Shown: piece by piece, positions 1 through 7,715 of the stretch | How the letters are laid out: each line of letters starts with the position of its first letter | Position numbering within the stretch: position 1 is the first letter of the stretch | Program-made: the position numbers and the translations under genes | Assembly (NCBI RefSeq): GCF_007830055.1 | Contig: NZ_VLLE01000008.1 | Location: forward strand, 1-64,000 | DNA length: 64,000 nucleotides | Direction: 5' to 3' | Origin: Lacibacter cauensis | GTDB taxonomy: Bacteria > Bacteroidota > Bacteroidia > Chitinophagales > Chitinophagaceae | Notes under the pieces: model-generated | What the model was told of the DNA's origin: nothing | Seen by the model: the letters and a program-made list of their open reading frames with translations, nothing else | Database searches by the model: none

Positions 1-197
1 GATGCAGCAGCAATGATCGCTGCCTGCAAATCTTTTTTCGCCGTTGCCCAGCTAGTCCCCACACCACTATTATCAGGCCTGCCCGCATCTACATAGCGGA
101 TCGTTTGAGCAGAGGAAGTTGTTAAACAGACAAACAGCAGGAAAGCTGTCAATAAAACAAAAGGGTTACAACGCGGTGTTATGCTTATTTTTTTCAT
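1..197 (-). CDS. Secreted right-handed beta-helix type protein (N-terminal part only)
   Basis: The first 65 codons of a minus-strand gene whose remainder lies outside the window. It opens with a clear Sec signal peptide (two lysines, a hydrophobic stretch, cleavage likely after SSAQ or SSA). The mature part begins IRYVDAGRPDNSG then GTSWATAKKDLQAAI. That 'YVDA..G.....GTSWA.A..DLQ.AI' opening is typical of Bacteroidota secreted proteins with a parallel beta-helix (choice-of-anchor Q or T9SS-sorted). The specific function cannot be told from this end. The gene lies 64.5 bp downstream of the axis of a perfect palindrome that I treat as an activator site, and a TATACTTG box lies between them. ORF, signal peptide and start are seen directly; the family call is by recognised motif. 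Confidence 0.78.
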   Translation of the reverse strand, partial: MKKISITPRCNPFVLLTAFLLFVCLTTSSAQTIRYVDAGRPDNSGVGTSWATAKKDLQAAIIAAA

Positions 198-224
198 GCA
201 TTCAGGTTTGGTCAATGAATGCGG

Positions 225-271
225 CAAGTATAGTTTATTGTCGTGCAGGAAAAATTAACTTAAGTTAATTT
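225..271 (-). promoter_or_regulatory. Palindromic activator site plus -7 box for the beta-helix gene
   Basis: Positions 252-271 form a perfect 20-bp palindrome around CTTAAG (core TTAACTTAAGTTAA, axis 261.5). On the minus strand TATACTTG lies at 232-225 (centre 228.5), close to the Bacteroidota -7 consensus TAnnTTTG. The axis is 33 bp upstream of the -7 centre, about position -40, which is the class II site of Crp/Fnr-type activators. The same geometry recurs at 2758-2807 and 17144-17187. The regulator is inferred. Confidence 0.55.
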
Positions 272-877
272 ACATACACCCTGCAGCAAACAACATCGAC
301 TCTTTACACAGTTATTCCTACAAAAACGATGCAGTTGATCAGCACAGTAGTAAACTGGTCCTCACAAACAAAAAAATTGATCTCGGGAACATCTCCAATT
401 AACAGCAAAGCAGCTGTTCATAAGTTGTTGTTAACGCAAGCAGAAGCAGGAAACAAAAGAACCTGCCTACAGGTTACCTAGTTTACCGTGAAGCACCGGG
501 TCGATGCAACTGCAGACAATGAAGACCGGTTGGTACATGCAGTTAAAACAAAACTGGTTTTATTTTTTTTGTGAACCTACAATTGATTGGCCATACAAAT
601 GCTGCCCGAAAATAAAGGTGTATACAAAATGCTTATTGCATTGATCAACTTTGTGTCATTATCGATTTTTGATTGACGCCGCCAATCAAACGCAAGTCTC
701 AATGCGGTACTTTACCCAGCAAAATTCAGACAGCTTGCACGATGAAGGCGACGCCCTACATACAGAAGAGGATTTTATTACCGGAGAGCAGCATTTAGTA
801 GCAAGCTTAAAAACACGACCCGCTGCAGTAATGAAATTTACCGGTCTATCAATTCACTGATTGCAATTCCGCATGAA
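272..877. other. Intergenic, no supported gene
   Basis: About 600 bases with no convincing gene. The only reading frame of note (651-860, plus strand, 69 codons) lacks recognisable motifs and has a low-complexity, polar composition, so I do not call it. Confidence 0.5.
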
Positions 878-1516
878 TCATTTTTTACCAATTGGTTTCA
901 TTTTGTATTGTTTGAGTAAAACAGGAAGTGGTTCTACATTGTACTTCTTTCTTTCTTCGTCACTGGTCAGCGTTGTGTCAATCGGTGCTAAAAGTGTTTC
1001 TCCTGTTTGATCGTCAAATACAAATTGTGTTCCGAACTTCTGGTATCCAAAAGTGAATAGTAAATACCTGTCATAATTCAATGCAACGATTCTAGGAATA
1101 TACTGCTTTCTGATTAGTGCTGTATCATTGTTCTTTTCGAGCGTAGCCAATGCGCTTGAAGAAAGCGAATATGCCAGCAGAAAATTCTCCGGACTCAGAC
1201 TGGTCAATTCACCATCGCAGATTCTGGCAACTGTATGTTGCAAAATCCAGGCGGCTCTTAATTTATCTTTTGGCGTCACTACTTTATTTTCAGAAAGTAA
1301 ACGAAATATTTGTTCCCGGTGTTTTTTATCGTATTCCTCCAGATTAACGGTGTCTGTTTTAGCATCTAGCTCTCTTATCTCAATATCTTTTTTATACATC
1401 TGCTCTATTAAAGCATTGTCTTCTATTTTAATTTCCGTGTTATTCATTTCAAATGAACAACCGCCTAAAAAAAGAAAAAAAAGCAATGAAAAGAATATAG
1501 CTGCAACATTTCTCAT
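878..1516 (-). CDS. Uncharacterised lipoprotein
   Basis: A 212-residue protein with a textbook lipoprotein signal: M-R-N, a hydrophobic run, then LGGC with the lipidated Cys at residue 20. It should therefore be anchored in the periplasm or outer membrane. The mature part is charged and mostly helical (EYDKKHREQIFRLLSENKVVTPKDKLRAAWIL), followed by a region rich in aromatic residues ending YNVEPLPVLLKQYKMKPIGKK. I do not recognise the family. The gene stands alone, with a 128-bp gap from the end of the upstream same-strand gene at 1645, so it may have its own promoter. Possible roles, such as a processing or scaffold lipoprotein, cannot be separated from sequence. Confidence 0.82.
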   Translation of the reverse strand: MRNVAAIFFSLLFFLFLGGCSFEMNNTEIKIEDNALIEQMYKKDIEIRELDAKTDTVNLEEYDKKHREQIFRLLSENKVVTPKDKLRAAWILQHTVARICDGELTSLSPENFLLAYSLSSSALATLEKNNDTALIRKQYIPRIVALNYDRYLLFTFGYQKFGTQFVFDDQTGETLLAPIDTTLTSDEERKKYNVEPLPVLLKQYKMKPIGKK

Positions 1517-1644
1517 AACCTAACTTCAATAAATTGTTATGTAATTTTTCTTTATCTATTTATGTTTAGCAATTGACATAAAAGCTGAATTGAATTTTGA
1601 ATCTTTATCCTTTTACAGTAACCCTATCCCTATCTACATCAAGA

Positions 1645-2124
1645 CTACAAAGGCTTTTCATTTTTTTCCTGATCAACATAATGCCATTTCCATGCATAAA
1701 GGATAATCAGGCAAAGCAGCAGAACCTGTACAACCGTACCAAACAGCATGTGTGTCCAGGCCTCTCCGGCCAGGTTAAACAAGATAAAGGGAATGTTCAA
1801 CGCAGCAACTATGATATTGACCAGGCGATTGGCTTTTGCCGGAAGGGCAACAGAAAGAAAAATCATCAGTGCCGGAATTCCCACCAAGGCAAGTGCGATC
1901 AACAGAAACCCTTGCGTAATAGCAAAAACAATCACCTTCCCTGTCTGAATCTCTGCTATCTTGCCCGGCATATACAGGTGGAAATAATCAAGATAGAGAA
2001 TGATGAACAGCAAACTTGTCCACAGCAAAGCAAGCTTTACTTTCAAACTCACGTTACTCTGTTCGTGTGAATTCGTTGCTGCTTGATTTGTATGCATAAA
2101 CATTCCATTAAAAATTAAAGTCAA
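1645..2124 (-). CDS. DUF6326-like four-helix membrane protein
   Basis: 159 residues with four hydrophobic segments (about 28-47, 63-95, 103-120 and 125-148 from the first Met) and short charged loops. The first helix contains LWTSLLFIILYLDYFHLYMPG, a signature I associate with the DUF6326 family of small inner-membrane proteins of unknown function. The listed start could instead be Met8 or Met10 (2103 or 2097), which would shorten a non-conserved leader. It begins 6 bp after the stop of the gene at 2131-2730 and is almost certainly cotranscribed with it, so it would share the palindrome-controlled promoter at 2758-2807. Biochemical role unknown. Confidence 0.78.
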   Translation of the reverse strand: MTLIFNGMFMHTNQAATNSHEQSNVSLKVKLALLWTSLLFIILYLDYFHLYMPGKIAEIQTGKVIVFAITQGFLLIALALVGIPALMIFLSVALPAKANRLVNIIVAALNIPFILFNLAGEAWTHMLFGTVVQVLLLCLIILYAWKWHYVDQEKNEKPL

Positions 2125-2130
2125 AATGCA

Positions 2131-2730
2131 TTACCTGTTTTCTAAAAACCACTTTGCCCGTTTGTCGTCTAACTGCTTAAATCCATCAGCCAGTTTTGTT
2201 GATAAATAAGCTGTAGTAGGCCCCGGGATGGTTGAAAAAAAACGATGCTTAAACAATTTCATGTCGTAGCCAACACGGCAGGTATTGAAGAGCTGAAAGT
2301 CATTATCAATATTTTTGCCTTCATCATGCACAAACTTTTGCAATGTGTGTATTGGATTCATTTCAGCACAATGGTCCTTATGCAAAAAACGTTGGTACGG
2401 AACGGATAAACCAACCGCAGGTACATATCCCGGAAATTGTTCTTCCAGGTTAATATATGCTTTCTTAAAAAAGGGATGAATACTGTTCGGCCAGTCGTAC
2501 TTCCAGATTTTTGGTTCTACAGTCAGCGCAACTTTGCCTCTAATACGATAGCCGATATTGACTGGAACAAAGCCGGGATGGTTCACAGAAGACAGGTTGC
2601 CCAATAAAAACAACGTGCTGCCAACGAAGCACCACTTATAGCTGCTGTCTGTTTTTGCATATTGTGCAAGCACCTGTAAACTGCCTGTCATTACCAGGGT
2701 CTGTACCATCCACAACATTTTCATTTGCAT
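2131..2730 (-). CDS. Uncharacterised protein, first gene of the palindrome-controlled operon
   Basis: 199 residues. The N-terminus (MQMKMLWMVQTLVMTGSLQ) is weakly signal-peptide-like. The body has many aromatic residues and short alternating stretches (GYRIRGKVALTVEPKIW, NHPGFVPVNIGY) and two pairs of His/Cys around HKDHCAEMNPIHTLQKFVHDE, which could be a metal or haem site. I do not recognise the family. The start chosen is the first Met; Met3 (2724) is also possible. With the first Met, the start codon is 64.5 bp from the axis of the upstream palindrome, exactly as for the gene at 1-197. It heads a two-gene operon with the DUF6326-like gene and lies directly downstream of the Crp/Fnr-type gene. 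Confidence 0.72.
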   Translation of the reverse strand: MQMKMLWMVQTLVMTGSLQVLAQYAKTDSSYKWCFVGSTLFLLGNLSSVNHPGFVPVNIGYRIRGKVALTVEPKIWKYDWPNSIHPFFKKAYINLEEQFPGYVPAVGLSVPYQRFLHKDHCAEMNPIHTLQKFVHDEGKNIDNDFQLFNTCRVGYDMKLFKHRFFSTIPGPTTAYLSTKLADGFKQLDDKRAKWFLENR

Positions 2731-2757
2731 ATCTTCTCAACTGATGAACTGATGCTG

Positions 2758-2807
2758 CAAATGTGGATCGGAGGGATCGTATATTTCTTAACTTAAGTTA
2801 AGAAATA
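2758..2807 (-). promoter_or_regulatory. 26-bp perfect palindrome and -7 box between Crp/Fnr gene and operon 2730-1645
   Basis: Positions 2782-2807 are a perfect palindrome (core TTCTTAACTTAAGTTAAGAA, axis 2794.5), extended by GATCGT/ACGATC arms with a one-base offset. On the minus strand CACATTTG lies at 2765-2758 (centre 2761.5), 33 bp from the axis. It could fold as a hairpin after the regulator gene, but it has no T-tract, so a terminator is less likely than an operator. Confidence 0.6.
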
Positions 2808-2810
2808 CGA

Positions 2811-3389
2811 TCAGCTCTTTTTTTCATACATTCTTGCCCTTAGCCTGCTTAATGATTGCGGTTTGATCCCTAAATAGCTTGCCAGCTGCTGTTGCGGCAC
2901 CCTTTGAATAAGGTCTGGTCTGTTTTGCAGCAGGTTGCGGTAACGTTGTTCAGGTGAGGAAGTTTTAAATTCGTCAAAGTCGAAACGTTGTTTGGCCAGC
3001 AGTTCTTCTGACATTTTTCTGCACATGATTTCAAACTTTGGAAATTTACTGTTCATTTCTGCTTCCTTATCAGCATTTGAAATGGTAAGGACCGTATCTT
3101 CAATACAACTGATAAAATACTCAGAAGGCGTTTGATTGACAACACAATTAGGTGTCAGGGCTTCCATTTCTGTGTAGAACGCCGTTGTTTTTTCTTCTCC
3201 GTCCAATAAGTAATACGTGCGGATACAGCCTTTTAAAACAAAGTAGCTCTCTTTTGAATATTGTCCTTCCCTGAGTAAAATAGTACCCTTCGTTACTGTG
3301 TGAAAGATGTCCATTGGGAGAATCGCATCCTTTTCCTCTTCCGTGAGGGTAATGTACTTCGCTATAAAATCAAGTAGTATATCTTTCAT
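2811..3389 (-). CDS. Crp/Fnr-family transcriptional regulator
   Basis: 192 residues with an N-terminal cyclic-nucleotide-binding-like beta roll (about residues 20-115; GTILLREGQYSKESYFVLKGCIRTYYLLDGEEKT) and a short C-terminal helix-turn-helix (QLASYLGIKPQSLSRLRAR, about 165-187). This is the common short Bacteroidota Crp/Fnr architecture. The 'PSEYFISCIEDT' segment replaces the cAMP phosphate-binding cassette, so the effector is not obviously cAMP. It has no Fe-S cysteine set of the Fnr kind. It sits just upstream of a perfect palindrome whose copies occur in front of three transcription units, so I infer that it, or a close relative, binds TTAACTTAAGTTAA. A different palindrome (TACAATA-aaaa-TATTGTA, 3443-3460) lies about 60 bp upstream of its own start and may be an autoregulatory site. 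Confidence 0.88.
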   Translation of the reverse strand: MKDILLDFIAKYITLTEEEKDAILPMDIFHTVTKGTILLREGQYSKESYFVLKGCIRTYYLLDGEEKTTAFYTEMEALTPNCVVNQTPSEYFISCIEDTVLTISNADKEAEMNSKFPKFEIMCRKMSEELLAKQRFDFDEFKTSSPEQRYRNLLQNRPDLIQRVPQQQLASYLGIKPQSLSRLRARMYEKKS

Positions 3390-4062
3390 AGTTGACTATT
3401 CATACGTGTCCGTTTGTTACTCTTGCCGGCAAACGCACTTGTTACAATAAAAATATTGTACAATATAAAAACGAAGTTTTCTGCTGACCAAAAAATCGGT
3501 GTTATACTTTTTATATACTTATCCCTATCCCGCTTTTTGAATTAACCCTGTGTAGCATCAGCATTGTCTAAAGTTTATACACCACTATCACCTGCAAACA
3601 CTTTCAGCAGCATCGTTTTAAACTGCAGAAAGGGTAACTGGCCGTTTATTGGTCTATCACAAAAGGCCATTGTCTGCGGCCACTTACAGTTGACTATTAA
3701 TCATCCTGCCTTTTCCATTTGTTGTAATGCTGCTGAAAAAAACATTGTGTTCATTGTACTGTTACAGGCTCCGGTTTACGCAAGGTCCCCATTCTCGTTG
3801 CACCAATGAGCAACCTGAACAATTAGATGAGGTTGCCGGAATGAAAATACGATTCTATGTGAAAAAGCGCCAGCTCGAAAAAATAAGCTGCCGCAGTCCG
3901 ACTGTTTACCGATTAGCCGTGTATGCTGCGGAACTTTTCCATGCATTTCTGCACATTCCTTAAAACAGTCGCCCTGCATGCTATCCTGTCGGTAACTGTA
4001 GTCAGGTAATGAAATCATCCGCAACAGACGTTGCACAATTGTCAAGTGATACATGCTGTAAA
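3390..4062. other. Intergenic region between the divergent regulators
   Basis: About 670 bases with no supported gene. It holds the inverted repeat TACAATA-aaaa-TATTGTA at 3443-3460, close to the start of the Crp/Fnr-type gene. Overlapping frames on both strands at 3564-4054 have no protein-like features and are not called. Confidence 0.5.
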
Positions 4063-4100
4063 ATAAAATATACCAATTGGTATATTTTATCCTATATTTG
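4063..4100 (+). promoter_or_regulatory. TetR operator O1 and -7 box
   Basis: Positions 4063-4090 are a perfect 28-bp palindrome centred on TATACCAATTGGTATA (axis 4076.5). TATATTTG, a perfect Bacteroidota -7 box, follows at 4093-4100, only 7 bp before the tetR ATG at 4108, so the transcript is nearly leaderless. The operator covers the -33 region, as expected for an autorepressor. A matching site lies at 4725-4744. Confidence 0.75.
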
Positions 4101-4107
4101 TGTTATC

Positions 4108-4710
4108 ATGAGCAGTGCATCTACAAAAGCGGAACGAACAAAACAATTTATCGTTGAAAAAACAGCACCTGTTTTCAACGAAAAGGGCTTTGCCGGTACT
4201 TCACTCAGCGATCTGACCATTGCAACCGGTCTTACAAAAGGCAGTATTTACGGCAACTTTGAAAACAAGGATGAAGTGGCCCTTGCAGCCTTTGACTATA
4301 ATTTCGCCCGAATTACTAATTATATAAAAGACCGGATCTTACAAACGGACAGTGCAATTGAACGACTTTTAGTTTATCCCGAAGTATACCGGGAGTTTTT
4401 AAGTATCCCGTTTTTGAAACCCGGTTGCCCACTGTTAAATACCGCAACAGAAGCAGACGATACCCATCCTCTATTAAAAGAGCGAGTGGCCAAAGCACTT
4501 GCCTACTGGAAAACATCTTTAGAAAATCAAATCAAACGGGGAATACAACGAGGCGAAATAAAACCGGATACCAAACCAACGGAAATAGCTGTTATTTTAA
4601 TATCGCTGATTGAAGGAGCGATCATGCAGGCAAAAGTTACCGGCAAACCCGGTGAATTACGGATTGCAATGAATTTTCTAACGCAACTTATCAACGGATT
4701 AAAAGTGTAA
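4108..4710 (+). CDS. TetR/AcrR-family transcriptional repressor
   Basis: 200 residues starting MSSASTKAERTKQFIVEKTAP. The reading frame is open back to 4009, but Met at 4108 fits the family and follows the -7 box. The N-terminal HTH (about residues 10-60) has the classic pattern FNEKGFAGTSLSDLTIATGLTKGSIYGNFENKDEVALAAF. The C-terminal ligand domain is helical and contains KPGCPLLNTATEADDTHP, a segment typical of the TetR_C_16-like group. It autoregulates in all likelihood, because a 28-bp palindrome overlaps its promoter. A related palindrome between it and the next gene suggests that it also represses the downstream operon, which starts with the gene at 4760. The inducer is unknown; small electrophilic or lipophilic compounds are common for this group. 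Confidence 0.93.
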   Translation: MSSASTKAERTKQFIVEKTAPVFNEKGFAGTSLSDLTIATGLTKGSIYGNFENKDEVALAAFDYNFARITNYIKDRILQTDSAIERLLVYPEVYREFLSIPFLKPGCPLLNTATEADDTHPLLKERVAKALAYWKTSLENQIKRGIQRGEIKPDTKPTEIAVILISLIEGAIMQAKVTGKPGELRIAMNFLTQLINGLKV

Positions 4711-4724
4711 TTTTTTTGCATAAT

Positions 4725-4744
4725 AATATACCGATCGGTATATT
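4725..4744 (+). promoter_or_regulatory. TetR operator O2 in front of the 4760 operon
   Basis: A perfect 20-bp palindrome with core TATACCGATCGGTATA, the same TATACCNATNGGTATA pattern as the site before tetR. It lies 15 bp upstream of the ATG at 4760 and after the tetR stop. Downstream transcription therefore probably has its own repressible promoter. The -7 box is less clear here (TACTTTAT at 4754-4761). Confidence 0.7.
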
Positions 4745-4759
4745 TTATAAGAATACTTT

Positions 4760-5482
4760 ATGAACAGACTTTTGGAACAAACCATCCATGCGCACGGCGG
4801 ACTGGACAAATGGAATACGATTCAACAGGTCAAACTGCGGGCAACAATTGACGGTCTTCTTTGGAAGCTAAAAGGACAACCTACGCTTTTAAGGGATACC
4901 TATGTTGTTGTTGATACAAAACAACAAGCAGTCCGGTACAAACCTGTGAACGAAAAATGGTATACGTCATTTGAACCAAACCGGGTAGCTGCTTTTGCAC
5001 AAAACAACTGTCTGGAAGAATTGCAGGATCCCCGTCAATCGTTTGCCAACCATTCCAAAGAAACAAAATGGACAAGACTACAAACCTTCTACTTTGCGAG
5101 CTATGCCATGTGGAATTACATCAACATTCCCTATGTGTTTGCCGACCCTGCCTATCAGATCAAAGCCATCGGAACATGGCAGGAAAATAACGAAGAATGG
5201 CAACGCTTACAGGTACAATTTCCCGGACATGTTGCGACACACGCACCGGTGCAAACTTTTTACATTGATCAAAGCGGGCTGATTCGAAGGCATGATTACG
5301 ATGTAGCAATCATCGGCAATGGAAGAAGTGCCCACTATTTGTATGCTTACCAGGATATCAACGGGATAAAGATACCAACCCAACGTCGGGTGTTTACACG
5401 ACTGGAAAATAATACAGCACGGCAACCTGAACCCCTGCTCGTTGCAATAGACCTGACTGAAATTGTCCTGACAGTTGAATGA
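4760..5482 (+). CDS. Uncharacterised protein (LolA-like beta-rich), TetR-controlled
   Basis: 240 residues, cytosolic by sequence (no signal peptide). It opens LLEQTIHAHGGLDKWNTIQQVKLRATIDG, the 'HGG..KW..I..L' start seen in proteins with a LolA/LolB-like half-barrel that often sit beside TetR genes. The rest alternates strands with conserved aromatic residues (YASYAMWNYINIPYVF, then YIDQSGLIRRHDYDV, then YQDINGIKIPTQRRVF). Such folds bind lipid-like ligands, so a role tied to the neighbouring thioesterase is plausible but inferred. It is the first gene after operator O2, and its stop overlaps the start of the thioesterase gene (ATGA). Confidence 0.8.
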   Translation: MNRLLEQTIHAHGGLDKWNTIQQVKLRATIDGLLWKLKGQPTLLRDTYVVVDTKQQAVRYKPVNEKWYTSFEPNRVAAFAQNNCLEELQDPRQSFANHSKETKWTRLQTFYFASYAMWNYINIPYVFADPAYQIKAIGTWQENNEEWQRLQVQFPGHVATHAPVQTFYIDQSGLIRRHDYDVAIIGNGRSAHYLYAYQDINGIKIPTQRRVFTRLENNTARQPEPLLVAIDLTEIVLTVE

Positions 5483-6006
5483 ATAACAAGAACGCAGATC
5501 AATCAAACAAAATGGATACACTTAAAAAAATACTGGAAAGTAAAACAAGGATACAATACCAGGATTGCGATCCCTTTAATCATTTGAACAACGCCAAATA
5601 CATCGATTACATGATAGCTGCGAGAACAGAACAGTTACTCGACAACTATGCTTTCAATACAGCTGTCATTGCCAGAGACAAAGGCATTGGCTGGGTTGTC
5701 GTACAGACGCAGATTTCCTATTTCTATCCTGCTGTATGGCTTGAAAAAGTAACCACCGAAACCAAACTGATCGCCTATTCGGATGCCAGTTTATTGGTTG
5801 AAGCGATCATGTGGGATGAACACAAGACACAGCTTAAGGCAGTGATATGGTCAAAGCTGGTTCATTTCAATATCAACACGCAGCGGAGTTACAAACATAG
5901 CGAGGAACTGATGCAGTTCTTCAGCCAGATACATGTACCGATTGCCGACAATGCAAGCTTTGAGGAACGGGCAAAAACGTTGAAACAATTCAATCAAACC
6001 GTATGA
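5479..6006 (+). CDS. Hot-dog fold acyl-CoA thioesterase (4HBT/YbgC-like)
   Basis: 175 residues. The motif YQDCDPFNHLNNAKYIDYMIAARTE near the N-terminus is the 4HBT signature, with the catalytic Asp in 'DCDPFNHLNN'. The remaining strands (VVVQTQISYFYPAVWLEKVTTETKL) fit the hot-dog fold. The enzyme would hydrolyse an acyl-CoA or similar thioester in the cytosol. The start overlaps the previous stop (ATGA), giving a 12-residue polar leader; Met at 5512 (MDTLKK) is an equally reasonable start. It overlaps the PEBP gene by 4 bp, so 4760-6542 is translationally coupled. The substrate cannot be predicted. Confidence 0.9.
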   Translation: MNNKNADQSNKMDTLKKILESKTRIQYQDCDPFNHLNNAKYIDYMIAARTEQLLDNYAFNTAVIARDKGIGWVVVQTQISYFYPAVWLEKVTTETKLIAYSDASLLVEAIMWDEHKTQLKAVIWSKLVHFNINTQRSYKHSEELMQFFSQIHVPIADNASFEERAKTLKQFNQTV

Positions 6007-6542
6007 GACAACTACTTTTCGTTATCGTTCTGTTTGCAGGTGCCTTTGTGAATGCCCAAACATTCACCTTAAAAAGCAATGAACTGGGCGGACAGGCGAC
6101 CAACAAACAAGTCTTCAATGATTTTGGCTGTTCCGGTGAAAACAAGTCGCCGCAATTGTATTGGGAACATGCACCGGCCGGAACCAAAAGCTTTGCCGTT
6201 ACAGTTTACGATGAAAATGCACCTACCGGAAGCGGATGGTGGCACTGGGTGATCTTTGATATTGCGCCAACGATCACGCAACTGCAATCCGATGCGGGAA
6301 ATGTAACCGGCAGCAGGCAGCCTGCAAATGCGATACAGAGTAAAACAGATTTTGGCAAGCCGGGATACGGTGGCCCCTGCCCTGCACCGGGAAGCGGTTT
6401 TCATCAATACACAGTAACAGTCTATGCATTGGATACCGAAAAACTGGGCCTCGATGCCAACGCAAACCCGGCACTGGTTGGCTTTTACCTGACACAGCAT
6501 TTGCTTCAAAAAGCATCCCTTGTTTTTTACTACAAGCAATAA
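6003..6542 (+). CDS. YbhB/YbcL-family PEBP (Raf-kinase-inhibitor-like) protein, exported
   Basis: 179 residues with a signal peptide (MRQLLFVIVLFAGAFVNAQ). The mature domain shows the bacterial PEBP pattern: FGCSGENKSPQLYWEHAPAGTKSFAVTVYDENAPTGSGWWHWVIFDI, then the GYGGPCPAPGSGFHQYTVTVYALD block. These conserved Asp, Pro and His residues line the small anion or phosphate-binding pocket of the family. The biological role of bacterial homologues is poorly known. Unlike many homologues it is predicted to be periplasmic. Its start overlaps the thioesterase stop by 4 bp. Confidence 0.93.
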   Translation: MRQLLFVIVLFAGAFVNAQTFTLKSNELGGQATNKQVFNDFGCSGENKSPQLYWEHAPAGTKSFAVTVYDENAPTGSGWWHWVIFDIAPTITQLQSDAGNVTGSRQPANAIQSKTDFGKPGYGGPCPAPGSGFHQYTVTVYALDTEKLGLDANANPALVGFYLTQHLLQKASLVFYYKQ

Positions 6543-6651
6543 TACAGGAAGCGAAGCCTGTCCAACACGTTGTTGCTTTTTTGAACAGCAGTGTAAAAAA
6601 AAGAGGGCTGTTCAGCAGTGATCCAACTACAAAACTTCTAAATACGATCGT

Positions 6652-7224
6652 ATGAGTTACCTCGAAAGCGTACGCAAACAATTCGCCTATTACAAGCTGT
6701 TAGGCGATCAAACTTTTGCACAGGTGGATGAAGAAAAACTGTTCCGGCAATACAACGAAGACAGTAACAGCATTGCTGTCATCGTCAACCATTTATCGGG
6801 TAATATGCGCAGCCGCTGGACTGATCTTTTTACGACTGACGGTGAAAAAGAATGGCGCAACCGTGATGAAGAATTTGAAAACAACATCACTACCAAAGAA
6901 GAACTACTGCAAAAATGGAATGATGGCTGGAACCTGTTTTTTGAAACATTGAACAGCTTACAGGAAGAAGACCTTGAAAGAATAATTTATATCCGTAACC
7001 AGGGACACACTGTAATGGAAGCCATCAACAGACAGCTGGCACACTATCCCTATCATATCGGTCAGATCGTTTTTATCGGGAAAATGTATGCAGACAAATG
7101 GACGTCGCTGTCTATTCCGAAAGGGCAATCCACAACATTCAATCACGATAAATTTTCACAACCAAGAAGCAAGGTTCATTTCACAGATGAATTGTTAAAC
7201 CCATCTAACCAGCAACAAGCATGA
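6652..7224 (+). CDS. DUF1572 / DinB-like protein
   Basis: 190 residues. The pattern SIAVIVNHLSGNMRSRWTDLFTTDGEKEWRNRDEEF and later INRQLAHYPYHIGQIVFIGKM is typical of DUF1572, a DinB-type four-helix bundle. Three His (NHLSGNM, AHY, YHIGQ) are placed to bind a metal as in DinB/YfiT proteins. These proteins are often thiol-S-transferase-like or of unknown role. A 110-bp gap separates it from the PEBP gene, so a local promoter is possible. Its stop overlaps the next start by 4 bp. Confidence 0.87.
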   Translation: MSYLESVRKQFAYYKLLGDQTFAQVDEEKLFRQYNEDSNSIAVIVNHLSGNMRSRWTDLFTTDGEKEWRNRDEEFENNITTKEELLQKWNDGWNLFFETLNSLQEEDLERIIYIRNQGHTVMEAINRQLAHYPYHIGQIVFIGKMYADKWTSLSIPKGQSTTFNHDKFSQPRSKVHFTDELLNPSNQQQA

Positions 7225-7580
7225 TAACAACAGCAACGGCAAAAGCATTTGCAACAGCATGGATCGATGCATGGAACAGTCATAGCATTGAAAACATACT
7301 GGCACATTATGAAAACAATGTGCTGTTTTATTCGCCGATGATTCCCTTATTGCAATTCAATGAACAGGGATTTATCACTAACAGAACTGAACTGAAAAAG
7401 TATTTTGAAACAGGACTGCGTACCTACCCCAACCTGCATTTTCAATTACAGCACTGTTTTGCAGGCATCGATTCTGTTGTGCTCTGTTACATTTCCGTAA
7501 ACGGAACATTAGCAGCTGAAGTTTTTGAATTGAGTGAAAACAGAAAAGCCATAAGGGTGCTTTGTAACTACGCCACCTGA
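7221..7580 (+). CDS. NTF2-like / SnoaL-like protein
   Basis: 119 residues, cytosolic, matching the NTF2-like alpha+beta cone: AWIDAWNSHSIENILAHYENNVLFYSPM at the N-terminus, then ELKKYFETGLRTYPNLHFQL and GTLAAEVFEL. Members are small enzymes (isomerases, cyclases) or ligand-binding proteins; no catalytic dyad can be named with confidence here. It is translationally coupled to the DUF1572 gene through an ATGA overlap. A 135-bp gap follows, without an obvious terminator. Confidence 0.85.
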   Translation: MITTATAKAFATAWIDAWNSHSIENILAHYENNVLFYSPMIPLLQFNEQGFITNRTELKKYFETGLRTYPNLHFQLQHCFAGIDSVVLCYISVNGTLAAEVFELSENRKAIRVLCNYAT

Positions 7581-7715
7581 GCAACGCCTTTTTCCCGGAG
7601 ACGAAAACTGCTGCAAGCAAAAGCGATGCAAGCAGTAAACTAAAAGCAACTGTACGCAACTGCGTTATAAAGCAAACCCATTTTTACAGATTTCATCGAC
7701 CAATAAAAAAATCAA

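Noticed and set aside
651-860. 69-codon plus-strand frame as a gene
   Set aside because: No motif, no upstream signal and no conserved-looking composition; the surrounding stretch has no other coding signs.
3564-4054. Overlapping frames on both strands before tetR
   Set aside because: They overlap each other and the operator region and lack protein-like composition.
4009-4107. Extended N-terminus for the TetR protein
   Set aside because: The extra 33 codons include the operator palindrome and -7 box; the start at 4108 fits the family.
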